A stretch of DNA of 17,162 nucleotides, taken from the NCBI GenBank assembly GCA_029050385.1, contig JAIDMV010000024.1:1-17162 (forward strand). The letters run 5' to 3'. Made by a program: the position numbers and the translations under genes. Each line of letters opens with the position of its first letter. The stretch's first letter is position 1. This stretch comes from Anaeroplasmataceae bacterium. Its GTDB lineage: Bacteria > Bacillota_I > Bacilli_A > Acholeplasmatales > Anaeroplasmataceae. Below the pieces are notes generated by a model. It did no database searches, was not told the DNA's origin, and was given only the letters and a program-made list of their open reading frames with translations. Of the stretch, positions 1-7,771 are shown one piece after another.

Positions 1-59
1 CCTTCATATGATACAATTAAAATAGAGAGAATTTTTAGTTTTGTGTTTCCTTTGTGTGC

Positions 60-87
60 TTTAAAGTATGGTTCACATAGATAAAAT
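60..87 (+). promoter_or_regulatory. weak candidate promoter for the ABC-nuclease operon
   Basis: The 121 bases before the first gene hold no coding sequence that I can support. A TAAAAT hexamer at 82-87 lies 16 bases after TTTAAA at 60-65, which is a poor -35. A palindrome CTTTAAAG at 59-66 overlaps the -35 and could be an operator, but AT-rich palindromes of this size arise by chance. The true promoter may lie upstream of the window. Confidence 0.25.
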
Positions 88-121
88 TCTTTTTAAGAAA
101 AAATAAATAAGGGGTTTAAAA

Positions 122-1264
122 ATGAAGATTGTACTTAAGAATTTAACTAAGGTCTTTACAAACAAAAAGACACAATCAGAAGTTAGAGCTGTTGATAATC
201 TAGACATTGAGATTCCTGACGGCAAGTTGGTTGGTTTATTAGGACCATCAGGCTGTGGAAAATCTACAACATTGTTTATGATTAGTGGTTTACAAGTTCC
301 TACTTCTGGACAAATTTTCTTTGGTGATGCAGAGGTTACACATCTTGCTGCCGAAAAAAGAGGAATTGGTTTGGTTTTCCAAAACTATGCTCTATATCCA
401 CATATGACAGTTTTGAAAAACATTACTTTCCCACTAACAAACCAAAAGGTTAGTAAAAAAGCTGCAAATGACCGTGCAGTTGAAGTAGCAAAATTAGTTC
501 AAATTGACCAGTTGTTAGACAGAAAGCCAGCTGAATTGTCTGGTGGACAACAACAACGTGTTGCGATAGCACGTGCTCTTGTTAAGAATCCAAATGTATT
601 ATTACTAGATGAGCCATTATCTAACCTAGATGCTCGTTTAAGATTACAAACAAGAGAAGAAATTAAAAGAATTCAAAGAGAAACCGGAGTTACAACAATT
701 TTCGTAACACACGACCAAGAAGAAGCAATGAGTATTTCTGACTTTATCGTTGTTATGAAAGAGGGTGTTGTTCAACAAGTAGATGAACCACAAAAGGTTT
801 ATGATGATCCAGTAAATCTATTTGTTGCAAAATTCTTAGGAACACCTCCTATCAATACTTTCTTAGGTGAGATTAAGAAACACAAGGTTTATATAGGAAA
901 TGAAGTAATTATGGATACCGAATTTGATGATCAAGAAATATATGTTGGTATTCGTCCAGAAGGATTTATTGTTGCAGATAAAGGTGTATTATCTTGTCAA
1001 GTTCAGCAATTAGAAGTAATGGGTAGAGATATCTCTATTGTTGCAAATAATGAGAACTGTGAAAAACCTACTCTTCGTGCAATTGTAGATGTAGATACTA
1101 AAGTTCCTGCTTCTGGAGTTGTTAAATTTAACTTAAAACCTAACAAGGTATTCTTATTTAATCGTGAAACTGAAATAAGATTGGGTAAGGAAGACCTTTT
1201 TGTAAAACAAACACAAAACGAAGAACAAACAGAAGAGGTTGTTGAAGCCTCACCAGCAGAATAA
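122..1264 (+). CDS. ABC importer ATPase, MsmK/UgpC/MalK family
   Basis: Cytoplasmic ATP-hydrolysing subunit of a CUT1 (carbohydrate uptake type 1) ABC importer, 380 residues, close to the family's usual length. The nucleotide-binding domain is complete: Walker A GPSGCGKST at 41-49, Q-loop around Q87 in QNYALYPHMT, signature LSGGQ at 139-143, Walker B LLLDEP with D163 and E164, and H-loop H197 in THDQEEA. A C-terminal TOBE-type regulatory domain follows and carries the family's GIRPEGF motif. The last 18 or so residues form a Glu/Gln-rich acidic tail that looks nonconserved. The ATG at 122 sits 7 bases after AAGGGG. Eleven bases separate the stop from the next ORF, so it is co-transcribed with the two permeases. 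MsmK-type ATPases can serve several transporters, so the ATPase does not reveal the substrate. The family call is firm; the transported compound is unknown. Confidence 0.95.
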   Translation: MKIVLKNLTKVFTNKKTQSEVRAVDNLDIEIPDGKLVGLLGPSGCGKSTTLFMISGLQVPTSGQIFFGDAEVTHLAAEKRGIGLVFQNYALYPHMTVLKNITFPLTNQKVSKKAANDRAVEVAKLVQIDQLLDRKPAELSGGQQQRVAIARALVKNPNVLLLDEPLSNLDARLRLQTREEIKRIQRETGVTTIFVTHDQEEAMSISDFIVVMKEGVVQQVDEPQKVYDDPVNLFVAKFLGTPPINTFLGEIKKHKVYIGNEVIMDTEFDDQEIYVGIRPEGFIVADKGVLSCQVQQLEVMGRDISIVANNENCEKPTLRAIVDVDTKVPASGVVKFNLKPNKVFLFNRETEIRLGKEDLFVKQTQNEEQTEEVVEASPAE

Positions 1265-1276
1265 GAGGTGGTTTAA

Positions 1277-2215
1277 ATGGAAGGTTTAAACACCAAAAAG
1301 GCATGGGCCTTTCTAGCACCATGTTTGATTTTAATGGCTGTATTTACATTTTATCCAATGATTTCAACCATCGTATATTCTTTTATAAATGATTATAACG
1401 GCTTGGAATCAGCTGGTGGTACTCAGTTTGCAGCTGGTATAGAAAATTATAAGAAGCTATTTGATAATTCTGCAACTTCTAAAAGATTTTTGCAAGCTTT
1501 AGGTAATACAGCAATCTTAGTTGTATTTACAGTGCCTCTATCTATTGTAATTGCCTTATTAATTGCAGTTGCCTTAAATAGTATTAAGCCACTTCAAAAG
1601 GCATTACAAACAATTTATTTCTTACCATATGTAACTAACGCATTGGCTATCGGATCAGTATTTGCCTTGATGTTCCAATCCTCAACCACAATAGGTACGG
1701 TGGGAACAGAGGGTATTATTAATACATTCTTAGGTTGGTTTGGAATTCCAGCAGTAAACTGGATAGGACCAGGATCTACTTATGCTGCAAATGTTACTGT
1801 TTTGGTAATTTATATTGTATGGAGTGCATTACCATTTAAAATTCTAATTTTATCTGGTGCATTACAATCTGTAAATAAACAATATTATGATGCTGCTAAA
1901 ATAGATGGAACTCCTAAATGGAGAGTGTTAACTAAGATTACAGTTCCATTGCTTTCTCCAATGATTTCCTATTTGTTTGTAACAGGATTTATTGGTGCAT
2001 TTAAAGAATATTCTTCTGTAGTAGGTATATTTGGTACTGATATGGGACCAGCAAGTGATGCTGGACGTATGAATACCGTAGTTGCTAGAATCTACGATTT
2101 TATCGAAAGAGCCGATTATGGACGTGCTTCTGCTATGGCATTAGCTCTATTCGCTATTATCTTGGTTTTAACAGTTGTTCAGTTCCGAATTAATAAGAAG
2201 AGAGTACACTTTTAA
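1277..2215 (+). CDS. ABC importer permease, MalF/UgpA type
   Basis: Integral membrane subunit of the same CUT1 importer, 312 residues. About six hydrophobic spans can be seen, near residues 9-31, 78-100, 108-133, 170-196, 229-250 and 284-303. The cytoplasmic EAA loop that docks on the ATPase lies at about 203-229 (DAAKIDG followed by PLLSP), which places it in the binding-protein-dependent permease family. It lacks the long extra N-terminal spans of enteric MalF, as is usual for UgpA/MsmF-like proteins. The start ATG at 1277 follows a clear AGAGGTGG ribosome binding site. It lies between the ATPase gene (11-base gap) and the second permease (15-base gap), and the two permeases should form the transmembrane heterodimer. 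Substrate unknown. Confidence 0.93.
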   Translation: MEGLNTKKAWAFLAPCLILMAVFTFYPMISTIVYSFINDYNGLESAGGTQFAAGIENYKKLFDNSATSKRFLQALGNTAILVVFTVPLSIVIALLIAVALNSIKPLQKALQTIYFLPYVTNALAIGSVFALMFQSSTTIGTVGTEGIINTFLGWFGIPAVNWIGPGSTYAANVTVLVIYIVWSALPFKILILSGALQSVNKQYYDAAKIDGTPKWRVLTKITVPLLSPMISYLFVTGFIGAFKEYSSVVGIFGTDMGPASDAGRMNTVVARIYDFIERADYGRASAMALALFAIILVLTVVQFRINKKRVHF

Positions 2216-2230
2216 GAGGAGGAAGAATAT

Positions 2231-3133
2231 ATGGAAAACACATTACAAACTCAAATATTTGACTCTGAAGAAAAGGTACAAGCTGCCATTAAGCGTCAAA
2301 AAGTTTTTAAGATTATTGCCAAAGTATTTATTTACATTTTCTTAATTCTTGTAGCATTTACAACTTTATTCCCATTTTATTGGATGTTAAATACATCCTT
2401 CAAATCAATGGATGAATATATGAGATTAACGCCAACATTCTTCCCAGAAAATTTTATTTGGAACAACTATTCAAATGCTGCTCAAGTAAAATATTTTGCA
2501 AGAGATATGTTAAACACAGTTATTGTTGCTGTTGTATCAACAGGATTATCCATGGTAATTATAATTCTTTCAGCATTTGCATTTGCAAGACTAGAATTCA
2601 AAGGAAAAGATTTAGTGTTTACTATCTTGTTAGCGACTATGATGGTTCCTGGTGAATTATTCACGATTTCAAATTATGCAACAGTTTCTTCATTAAAATG
2701 GACAAACTCATATACTGTATTAATTGTTCCGTTCTTAGTATCTATATTCTATGTATATTTGTTAAGAAATGCATTCAAGCAAATTCCAGATTCCTTGTAC
2801 TATGCTGCAAAGGTAGATGGAACAAGTGATATGAAATACTTGATGAAGGTTATGATTCCTTTAGCAAGTCCAACAATTACTTCAATTACAATCTTAAAGA
2901 TAATGGGTTCTTGGAACTCTTATATTTGGCCAAGACTTGTAAACGAAGATAAAAACTTCCAATTAATTTCAAACTGGTTAACAAATAGTTTCGTTGATCA
3001 GGAATTAAATATGACAAACTATCCTATGAAAATGGCGGGCGTTGTTATGGTGTCATTGCCATTGATTATTATCTTTATATTCTTCAGAAAGTATATTATG
3101 AAGGGTGTATCTAAGAGTGGTATTAAGGGTTAA
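2231..3133 (+). CDS. ABC importer permease, MalG/UgpE type
   Basis: Second integral membrane subunit of the CUT1 importer, 300 residues. A basic, polar N-terminus of about 26 residues precedes the first span (about 27-52), and further spans lie near 94-119, 128-150, 160-180, 208-225 and 268-286. The EAA loop is at about 190-214 (YAAKVDG to PLASP), the ATPase contact found in MalG/UgpE proteins. The ribosome binding site AGAGGAGGAA before the ATG at 2231 is the strongest in the operon. The gene ends inside the left arm of a long hairpin that separates it from the substrate-binding protein gene. It pairs with the preceding permease; nothing in the sequence identifies the cargo. Confidence 0.93.
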   Translation: MENTLQTQIFDSEEKVQAAIKRQKVFKIIAKVFIYIFLILVAFTTLFPFYWMLNTSFKSMDEYMRLTPTFFPENFIWNNYSNAAQVKYFARDMLNTVIVAVVSTGLSMVIIILSAFAFARLEFKGKDLVFTILLATMMVPGELFTISNYATVSSLKWTNSYTVLIVPFLVSIFYVYLLRNAFKQIPDSLYYAAKVDGTSDMKYLMKVMIPLASPTITSITILKIMGSWNSYIWPRLVNEDKNFQLISNWLTNSFVDQELNMTNYPMKMAGVVMVSLPLIIIFIFFRKYIMKGVSKSGIKG

Positions 3134-3148
3134 AATTAACCTTTAATA
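3121..3148 (+). other. stem-loop between permease and binding-protein genes
   Basis: An inverted repeat of about 11-12 bp (left arm TATTAAGGGTTA at 3121-3132, right arm at 3137-3148) contains one G-U pair and spans the permease stop codon. No run of T follows it, so it does not look like an intrinsic terminator. Stem-loops at this position in ABC operons often act in mRNA processing or stability and let the binding protein be made in excess. That role is inference here. Confidence 0.5.
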
Positions 3149-3190
3149 TATAAATTTCAAGCTTTAAAAATAGAAAAAGGAGAAAAACAA

Positions 3191-4594
3191 ATGAAAGCAA
3201 GAAAGCTATTATTAGCCGGTATTACAGCAGGTTTAGCATTAACAGTTGCAAGTTGTGGTGGCAATCGTACAGCAAACTATGTAGTACCAGAAGAAGGATT
3301 TGATACGTCTAAACAAATGACAATCAAATTTTATCACACAATGGGAGATTCTTTACAAACAGAATTAGCTACAGCAATTGAGGCATTTCAAAAGGATTAT
3401 CCAAATGTAACAGTTGATTCAACACAAGTAGGTAGCTATGATGATGTAAGAAATCAAATTGTTCAACAAATACCACAAAATCTAGAACCACATATTGCAT
3501 ATTGTTATCCAGACCATGTTGCTCTATATAACAAGGCAAAAGCTGCAATTCAGCTTGACAACTTAATCAATGATTCTAAATATGGATTTACAAAAGAACA
3601 ATTAAACGATTTTATACCTGGCTATTATGAGGAAGGAAAACAATTTGGAGATGGATTTATGTATACATTACCATTCTCTAAATCAACTGAAGTTTTATAT
3701 TATAATAAGACCGAATTCGAAAAGAATGGTTGGGAAGTTCCTACAACTTGGCAAGAAATGATGACCCTTTGTGAGAATATTAAACTTCTTAAAGAGGGCG
3801 ATACAGAAAAGTATCCAAATGTAATTCCTTTGGGTATCGATAGTGAAGCTAACCTATTCATCACTCTATGTGAGCAAACAGGTTCAAAGTACACTTCTGC
3901 AACAGGTAATCACTATTTATTTGATAATCAAAAGAACTGGGATATGGTTGAACAATTCAAGACTTGGCATCAAGCAGGATTATTCACTACTCAAAAGATT
4001 TTAGATAGTTATACTTCATCATTATTCACAGCAACTGACAAAACTAAGCCTTATAGCTTTATGTCAATTGGATCTACTGGTGGTGCATCTCACCAATATC
4101 CAACAGGTGATGCATTTGAAGTAGGTGTTGCTCCAGTTCCTGTATGGGAAGGCGGAAAATTAAAGGTTATTTCTCAAGGACCAAGCTTATGCTTATTCAA
4201 TAAGGCAGATTCTCAAGAAGTATTAGCTTCATGGATTTTTGTTAAGGATTATCTATTAACAGCTGATTTCCAAGCTCAATTCTCTTATGCAAGTGGATAT
4301 AATCCAGTTTTAAAATCTGCTGCTAATGGTACATTATATGGACAAGGAGCATCAGGCGAAGATATTACATATCAAGAATGGTTAGACAAAGGTGTTGGTA
4401 CTTCATCAAAAGGCTTAATTGCTTTAACTGCTAAGCTTTCTAGTACTTTAGTTGATAATTATTATACATCTCCAGCATTTGTTGGATCATCTACTGCTCG
4501 TGACCAAGTTGGTTCATTATTTGTAGCAGCAATCACAAACTCTAAGTCAGTAAGAGATGCATTTAGAGATGCAATTTCAGAGTGCGAAGATTAA
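3191..4594 (+). CDS. ABC importer substrate-binding lipoprotein (family 1, UgpB/MalE-like)
   Basis: Surface-anchored solute receptor for the importer, 467 residues. The signal peptide is basic then hydrophobic (about 1-21) and ends in lipobox VASC, with C22 as the lipidated cysteine. The mature part has the family 1 extracellular solute-binding pattern: an N-terminal strand (MTIKFYHTMG), the TEVLYYNKTEFEKNG segment near 166-180, PTTWQEM near 184-190, and a C-terminal region with QFSYASGYNPV near 363-373. The opening FYHTMG block resembles UgpB (glycerol-3-phosphate binding) more than MalE in my reading, which could favour a phosphorylated ligand, but this is weak. The start has a good AAAGGAG site. 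It is followed 18 bases later by a nuclease gene and not by a glycosidase, so the usual sugar assignment should not be assumed. Confidence 0.9.
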   Translation: MKARKLLLAGITAGLALTVASCGGNRTANYVVPEEGFDTSKQMTIKFYHTMGDSLQTELATAIEAFQKDYPNVTVDSTQVGSYDDVRNQIVQQIPQNLEPHIAYCYPDHVALYNKAKAAIQLDNLINDSKYGFTKEQLNDFIPGYYEEGKQFGDGFMYTLPFSKSTEVLYYNKTEFEKNGWEVPTTWQEMMTLCENIKLLKEGDTEKYPNVIPLGIDSEANLFITLCEQTGSKYTSATGNHYLFDNQKNWDMVEQFKTWHQAGLFTTQKILDSYTSSLFTATDKTKPYSFMSIGSTGGASHQYPTGDAFEVGVAPVPVWEGGKLKVISQGPSLCLFNKADSQEVLASWIFVKDYLLTADFQAQFSYASGYNPVLKSAANGTLYGQGASGEDITYQEWLDKGVGTSSKGLIALTAKLSSTLVDNYYTSPAFVGSSTARDQVGSLFVAAITNSKSVRDAFRDAISECED

Positions 4595-4612
4595 TAAAAA
4601 GAAGTTGATATT

Positions 4613-5866
4613 ATGAAAAAAATACGTAATATATTATTGATTTTATGTTCTATCCTAGCGTTGGGATTCTTCGCTTCATGCAAAAAAGAAGAAGAACCAG
4701 GATATGTTGACTATGTAGAACAAACAAAATTAAATATTAATGTTACGGCATCTCATAAATTTTTTGGTGAAGATGGCATTGCGTTCGCAACGTTAGTTCG
4801 TTGTGTTGATGGTGATACAGCAGTATTTATTGCCAACGATACAGAATTTACTGCTCGTTTTCTAGGTGTAGATACTCCAGAATCTACTGGTCAAGTAGAA
4901 AAGTGGGGAAAAACAGCATCCAAATTTACAGCAGAAAAATTGACAAAAGCTGTATCTCTTGTTGTTCAAACCAATGGAGGTGCTGCACAACTAGATACAA
5001 CAGGAAATCGTTATTTGACATATATTTGGTATAAACCATCTGCCGATGCAGATTATAGATTAATTAATCTAGAACTTGTACAAGAGGGTTTATCTTATGG
5101 TAAATCAGAAACTGCACCACTTTATAAAGAGGTATTAATTGCTGCACAAAATCAAGCTATGCAACAAAAACTAAGAATTTTCGGTGATGATATCGATGAA
5201 AACTTCTATTATGGTGATGCAAAGCAAGTAACGATTAAATACATTTTAGAAAATTCAGATACGCTTCTTGCTGAAAATGCAAAAGTTAGATTTGAAGCAA
5301 CAGTAGTTAGAAAAGACGGTTTATATATTTATGTTCAAGACTATGATGCTGAAACCGACAAGGTTTATTCTATATTATTATATACAGGATATAACTTTGA
5401 ATCCAAAAAGATGGTTGTTGCAAATCGAGTTTCTATCTGTGGAAATATTCAAGAATATGAAGGCAATATTCAAATTTCTGGCTTAAGAGATACTGCATCT
5501 AAAAATCCAGATAATATCCAATTCATTGAAAAAGATTATGAGATTAAAACAACCTCCATTACAGCAGAAGAATTAATCAATGCAACTTCTCTTATGGAAC
5601 GCATGTTTGTAAAACTTGAGAATGTAAAAGTTACTAGTTTATGGACTACTAAAGAAGGAAGTAGTGCAGGAGCTATAACAATTACTGGACAAGTAGATGA
5701 TAAAACTGTTACAATTCGTACGACAGTTTTAAGAGTAAATTATGAACTTGTTACTGAAGATTATTTTGATGGTAAAACAATTACAGTAATGGGATTTATA
5801 GAAACATACAATGGAGCAAAGCAAATTAAACTTGTTTCTGTTGATGATGTTGCTTTTGTAGAATAA
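4613..5866 (+). CDS. surface lipoprotein nuclease: SNase/TNase domain plus C-terminal OB-like domains
   Basis: Predicted secreted, lipid-anchored, Ca-dependent nuclease for DNA and RNA, 417 residues. The signal peptide ends in lipobox FASC (C23). The thermonuclease domain covers about 54-192 and keeps the residues known from staphylococcal nuclease: VDGDT (D66, D68), R82 and DTPE with D87 and E90 (equivalents of Arg35, Asp40, Glu43), and R133 in GNRYLTYIW (equivalent of Arg87). It should therefore be active. Residues about 205-300 and 313-415 look like two beta-rich OB-fold domains (for example KVRFEATVVRKDGLYIYVQD and the GKTITVMGFIETYNG ending), recalling the OB plus TNase build of B. subtilis YhcR. 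The ribosome binding site (AAGAAG) is weak, so it may be translated less than the binding protein 18 bases upstream. Nuclease class is sure; the OB assignment is moderately sure. Confidence 0.9.
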   Translation: MKKIRNILLILCSILALGFFASCKKEEEPGYVDYVEQTKLNINVTASHKFFGEDGIAFATLVRCVDGDTAVFIANDTEFTARFLGVDTPESTGQVEKWGKTASKFTAEKLTKAVSLVVQTNGGAAQLDTTGNRYLTYIWYKPSADADYRLINLELVQEGLSYGKSETAPLYKEVLIAAQNQAMQQKLRIFGDDIDENFYYGDAKQVTIKYILENSDTLLAENAKVRFEATVVRKDGLYIYVQDYDAETDKVYSILLYTGYNFESKKMVVANRVSICGNIQEYEGNIQISGLRDTASKNPDNIQFIEKDYEIKTTSITAEELINATSLMERMFVKLENVKVTSLWTTKEGSSAGAITITGQVDDKTVTIRTTVLRVNYELVTEDYFDGKTITVMGFIETYNGAKQIKLVSVDDVAFVE

Positions 5867-5884
5867 TATTAGAAAGGGAAAATT

Positions 5885-7672
5885 ATGAGAAACATTAAAA
5901 AAATTATGGTTGGCGTTGTCGCTGCACTAGGTGTTACAGCGTTAACTGCTTGTAATAAAACAGAAGAACAAACCAAATTGGTTGATGACGTTTTAGGTAA
6001 AATTGTTTTAATTCAAGATAAAGCTGATGTATCAGAAGACTTTGTCGTTCCTAAGACTGTTGTTCATCAAGGTACAACATATGATATTACATGGACTTCA
6101 AGTGATTCTTCTGTAATATCTTTTGAAGAAAGAACAGAAAAGGACGGAGTTAAATATTATGCTGACCTTCATCGTCCATTTGATGGCGATAAGGACATCG
6201 TTTTAACTGCTTCAACTACTGCAGCTGATGAACAAGGTTCATTAGAGTTTAAAACTACAGTATTATCAATTGATGAAACAACAGCAATTGAATCAGAAAT
6301 TTCAAAATTAGTTAAATCATCTTATGGTGCTAAAACAGAAGTAAATCTACCTGCTTCTTCAAAAGAATATCAAAACGAGATTACATTTACTTATACTCTA
6401 GGTGGAGAATATACAACAACAAAACTAGAAGGAAATAAGCTTACTATTGATCCTACACTATCTGAAAAACCTGAAGCTGTAGTTCTTAAGGTTAAAGCTA
6501 CATGTGGATCTAAAGTTGTTAATAAGGATGTTAATACAAAGGCATCTTTAAGACCAGTTTACTTAACTGTTACTGAAGCTTTAGCTCAACCTGTAAATTC
6601 TATGATTTATGTTCAAGGAAAGATTAAGAGTGTAGTTAGTGAAACATATGGTAATTTCTGGATTGTAGATGAAGACGGGAAAGAAATTGAAATTTATGGA
6701 TTATATACAGGCTTAATTGAAGAATGCTATGACGCAGATAATAAGTGGACAAAGAAGGGTACTCGTTATGATGCATGGGACGCTTCTGCAAAATTAGCTG
6801 TTGGTGATTATGTTTATGCATATGGAACTAGAGCTGTATACAAGGATACTCAAGAAGTTTCTAACTGTGTATTTTTGGGTTCTGTAGAAGGTACTCCTGT
6901 TGGAACTGTAAAGGAAGCAAAAGATACTGAAAAAGGTGATTTCTTAGCTGTTTATGGAAAAGTAAAGAGTATTGCAAGCACAACATATGGCAATCTTTAC
7001 TTAGAAGATTCTGAAGGAAATGAAATCTATGTATATGGCTTATATTCAGGTAAGGTTTCTGAATGCTATCCTGGTGGAACTTGGACATCTAGCAAGGGTG
7101 TTCGTTATGACAAGATGGAAGATAAGCCAGTTGTAGGTGATGTAATTGCTGTTTATGGACCTATGGATGAATACAAGGGAACTCAACAAGTAAAAAATGG
7201 TATCTTATTATATTATGTATCTAAAACTGAACGTGCTACAACAACTAAACCAGAAGAACCTAAAGATAAAACCGTTACTGGAACTACAATAGAATTCAAA
7301 TCTTTAGGCTATGCAAATGCCGAAAATGTTAATAAAATTACATTTACAGATGGAACTTTAACCTTTGCTCAAGGCACAAATGAAAACAATTCACCTAAAT
7401 ATTATACTAATGGTGAAGCAGTGCGTATGTATGGTTCTAACACATTAACAATCAAATCTGACAAAAAAATTGCGAAAGTTGAATTTGTTCTTGTTGTTAG
7501 TGAAAAAGATAAGGCTTATGCATTTACGGCAGAGAATTGTTCTATTTCAGCAGGCACAATGGATTATACAACAAGCACTTGGACTGGCGATGCAAACGAA
7601 ATCGTACTTTCCTACACTCCAACCTCTGGACAATTCCGTATTGCAAAAGTTATTGTTACTTATGCTGAATAA
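5885..7672 (+). CDS. surface lipoprotein with Ig-like region and two tandem OB-like repeats
   Basis: Unnamed 595-residue lipoprotein. Lipobox LTAC (C23) follows a 22-residue signal peptide. Residues about 32-130 resemble an 'atrophied' bacterial Ig-like domain (ITWTSSDSSVISF block), and 131-222 may be a second, weaker copy. Two clear repeats follow at about 226-333 and 337-446. They share GK-KS, S-TYGN, D-x-x-G-x-EI, YGLY-G, ECY, KG-RYD, VGD and TQ-V-N positions, the pattern of OB-fold domains found in secreted nucleic-acid-associated proteins. A short Pro/Lys linker leads to a beta-rich C-terminal domain (about 463-595). No catalytic motif is visible. Following the nuclease gene by 18 bases with a good AGAAAGGG site, and ending the operon, it may hold nucleic acid at the surface for that nuclease, or bind another polymer. 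Function is inferred only. Confidence 0.8.
   Translation: MRNIKKIMVGVVAALGVTALTACNKTEEQTKLVDDVLGKIVLIQDKADVSEDFVVPKTVVHQGTTYDITWTSSDSSVISFEERTEKDGVKYYADLHRPFDGDKDIVLTASTTAADEQGSLEFKTTVLSIDETTAIESEISKLVKSSYGAKTEVNLPASSKEYQNEITFTYTLGGEYTTTKLEGNKLTIDPTLSEKPEAVVLKVKATCGSKVVNKDVNTKASLRPVYLTVTEALAQPVNSMIYVQGKIKSVVSETYGNFWIVDEDGKEIEIYGLYTGLIEECYDADNKWTKKGTRYDAWDASAKLAVGDYVYAYGTRAVYKDTQEVSNCVFLGSVEGTPVGTVKEAKDTEKGDFLAVYGKVKSIASTTYGNLYLEDSEGNEIYVYGLYSGKVSECYPGGTWTSSKGVRYDKMEDKPVVGDVIAVYGPMDEYKGTQQVKNGILLYYVSKTERATTTKPEEPKDKTVTGTTIEFKSLGYANAENVNKITFTDGTLTFAQGTNENNSPKYYTNGEAVRMYGSNTLTIKSDKKIAKVEFVLVVSEKDKAYAFTAENCSISAGTMDYTTSTWTGDANEIVLSYTPTSGQFRIAKVIVTYAE
6560..7222 (+). repeat. tandem OB-like domain repeat inside the lipoprotein gene
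   Basis: Two units of about 110 codons (6560-6883 and 6893-7222) encode the paired OB-like domains. Similarity is clear at protein level and patchy at DNA level (for example ACATATGG and GAATGCTAT recur at matching positions), which indicates an old duplication and not a recent slippage event. Each unit carries one cysteine (C281 and C394) in an ECY motif. Confidence 0.75.
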
Positions 7673-7689
7673 TTGATAAAATAAGATTT

Positions 7690-7727
7690 AGGGATAAAGC
7701 TTACTGCTTTATCTCTTTTCTTTTTTC
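7690..7727 (+). terminator. intrinsic terminator of the ABC-nuclease operon
   Basis: The stem has 11 bp including one G-U pair (left arm AGGGATAAAGC at 7690-7700, loop TTACT, right arm at 7706-7716) and is followed by a nearly uninterrupted T tract. It lies 17 bases after the lipoprotein stop codon and ends the transcript before the next promoter. Confidence 0.9.
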
Positions 7728-7736
7728 TCAAAAATA

Positions 7737-7745
7737 TGTTATAAT
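7737..7745 (+). promoter_or_regulatory. extended -10 promoter for the endonuclease I operon
   Basis: TGTTATAAT carries a perfect TATAAT at 7740-7745 with the TGn extension. No convincing -35 lies 16-18 bases upstream, where the sequence is the T-rich tail of the preceding terminator. Transcription would begin near 7752, giving a leader of only about 20 bases that contains the GGAGG ribosome binding site. Confidence 0.75.
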
Positions 7746-7771
7746 GAATTTGTTGAAATATGGAGGTAGCT

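Noticed and set aside
1..121. 3' end of an upstream gene
   Set aside because: No open frame with plausible coding content runs in from the left edge on either strand; the stretch is AT-rich leader sequence.
6560..7222. CRISPR array or DNA-level satellite repeat
   Set aside because: The repetition is a protein-domain duplication in one reading frame with diverged DNA; there are no short identical repeats with spacers.
7760..7771. Upstream ATG for endonuclease I
   Set aside because: It overlaps the GGAGG ribosome binding site that serves the ATG at 7772, which also begins a normal lipoprotein signal peptide.
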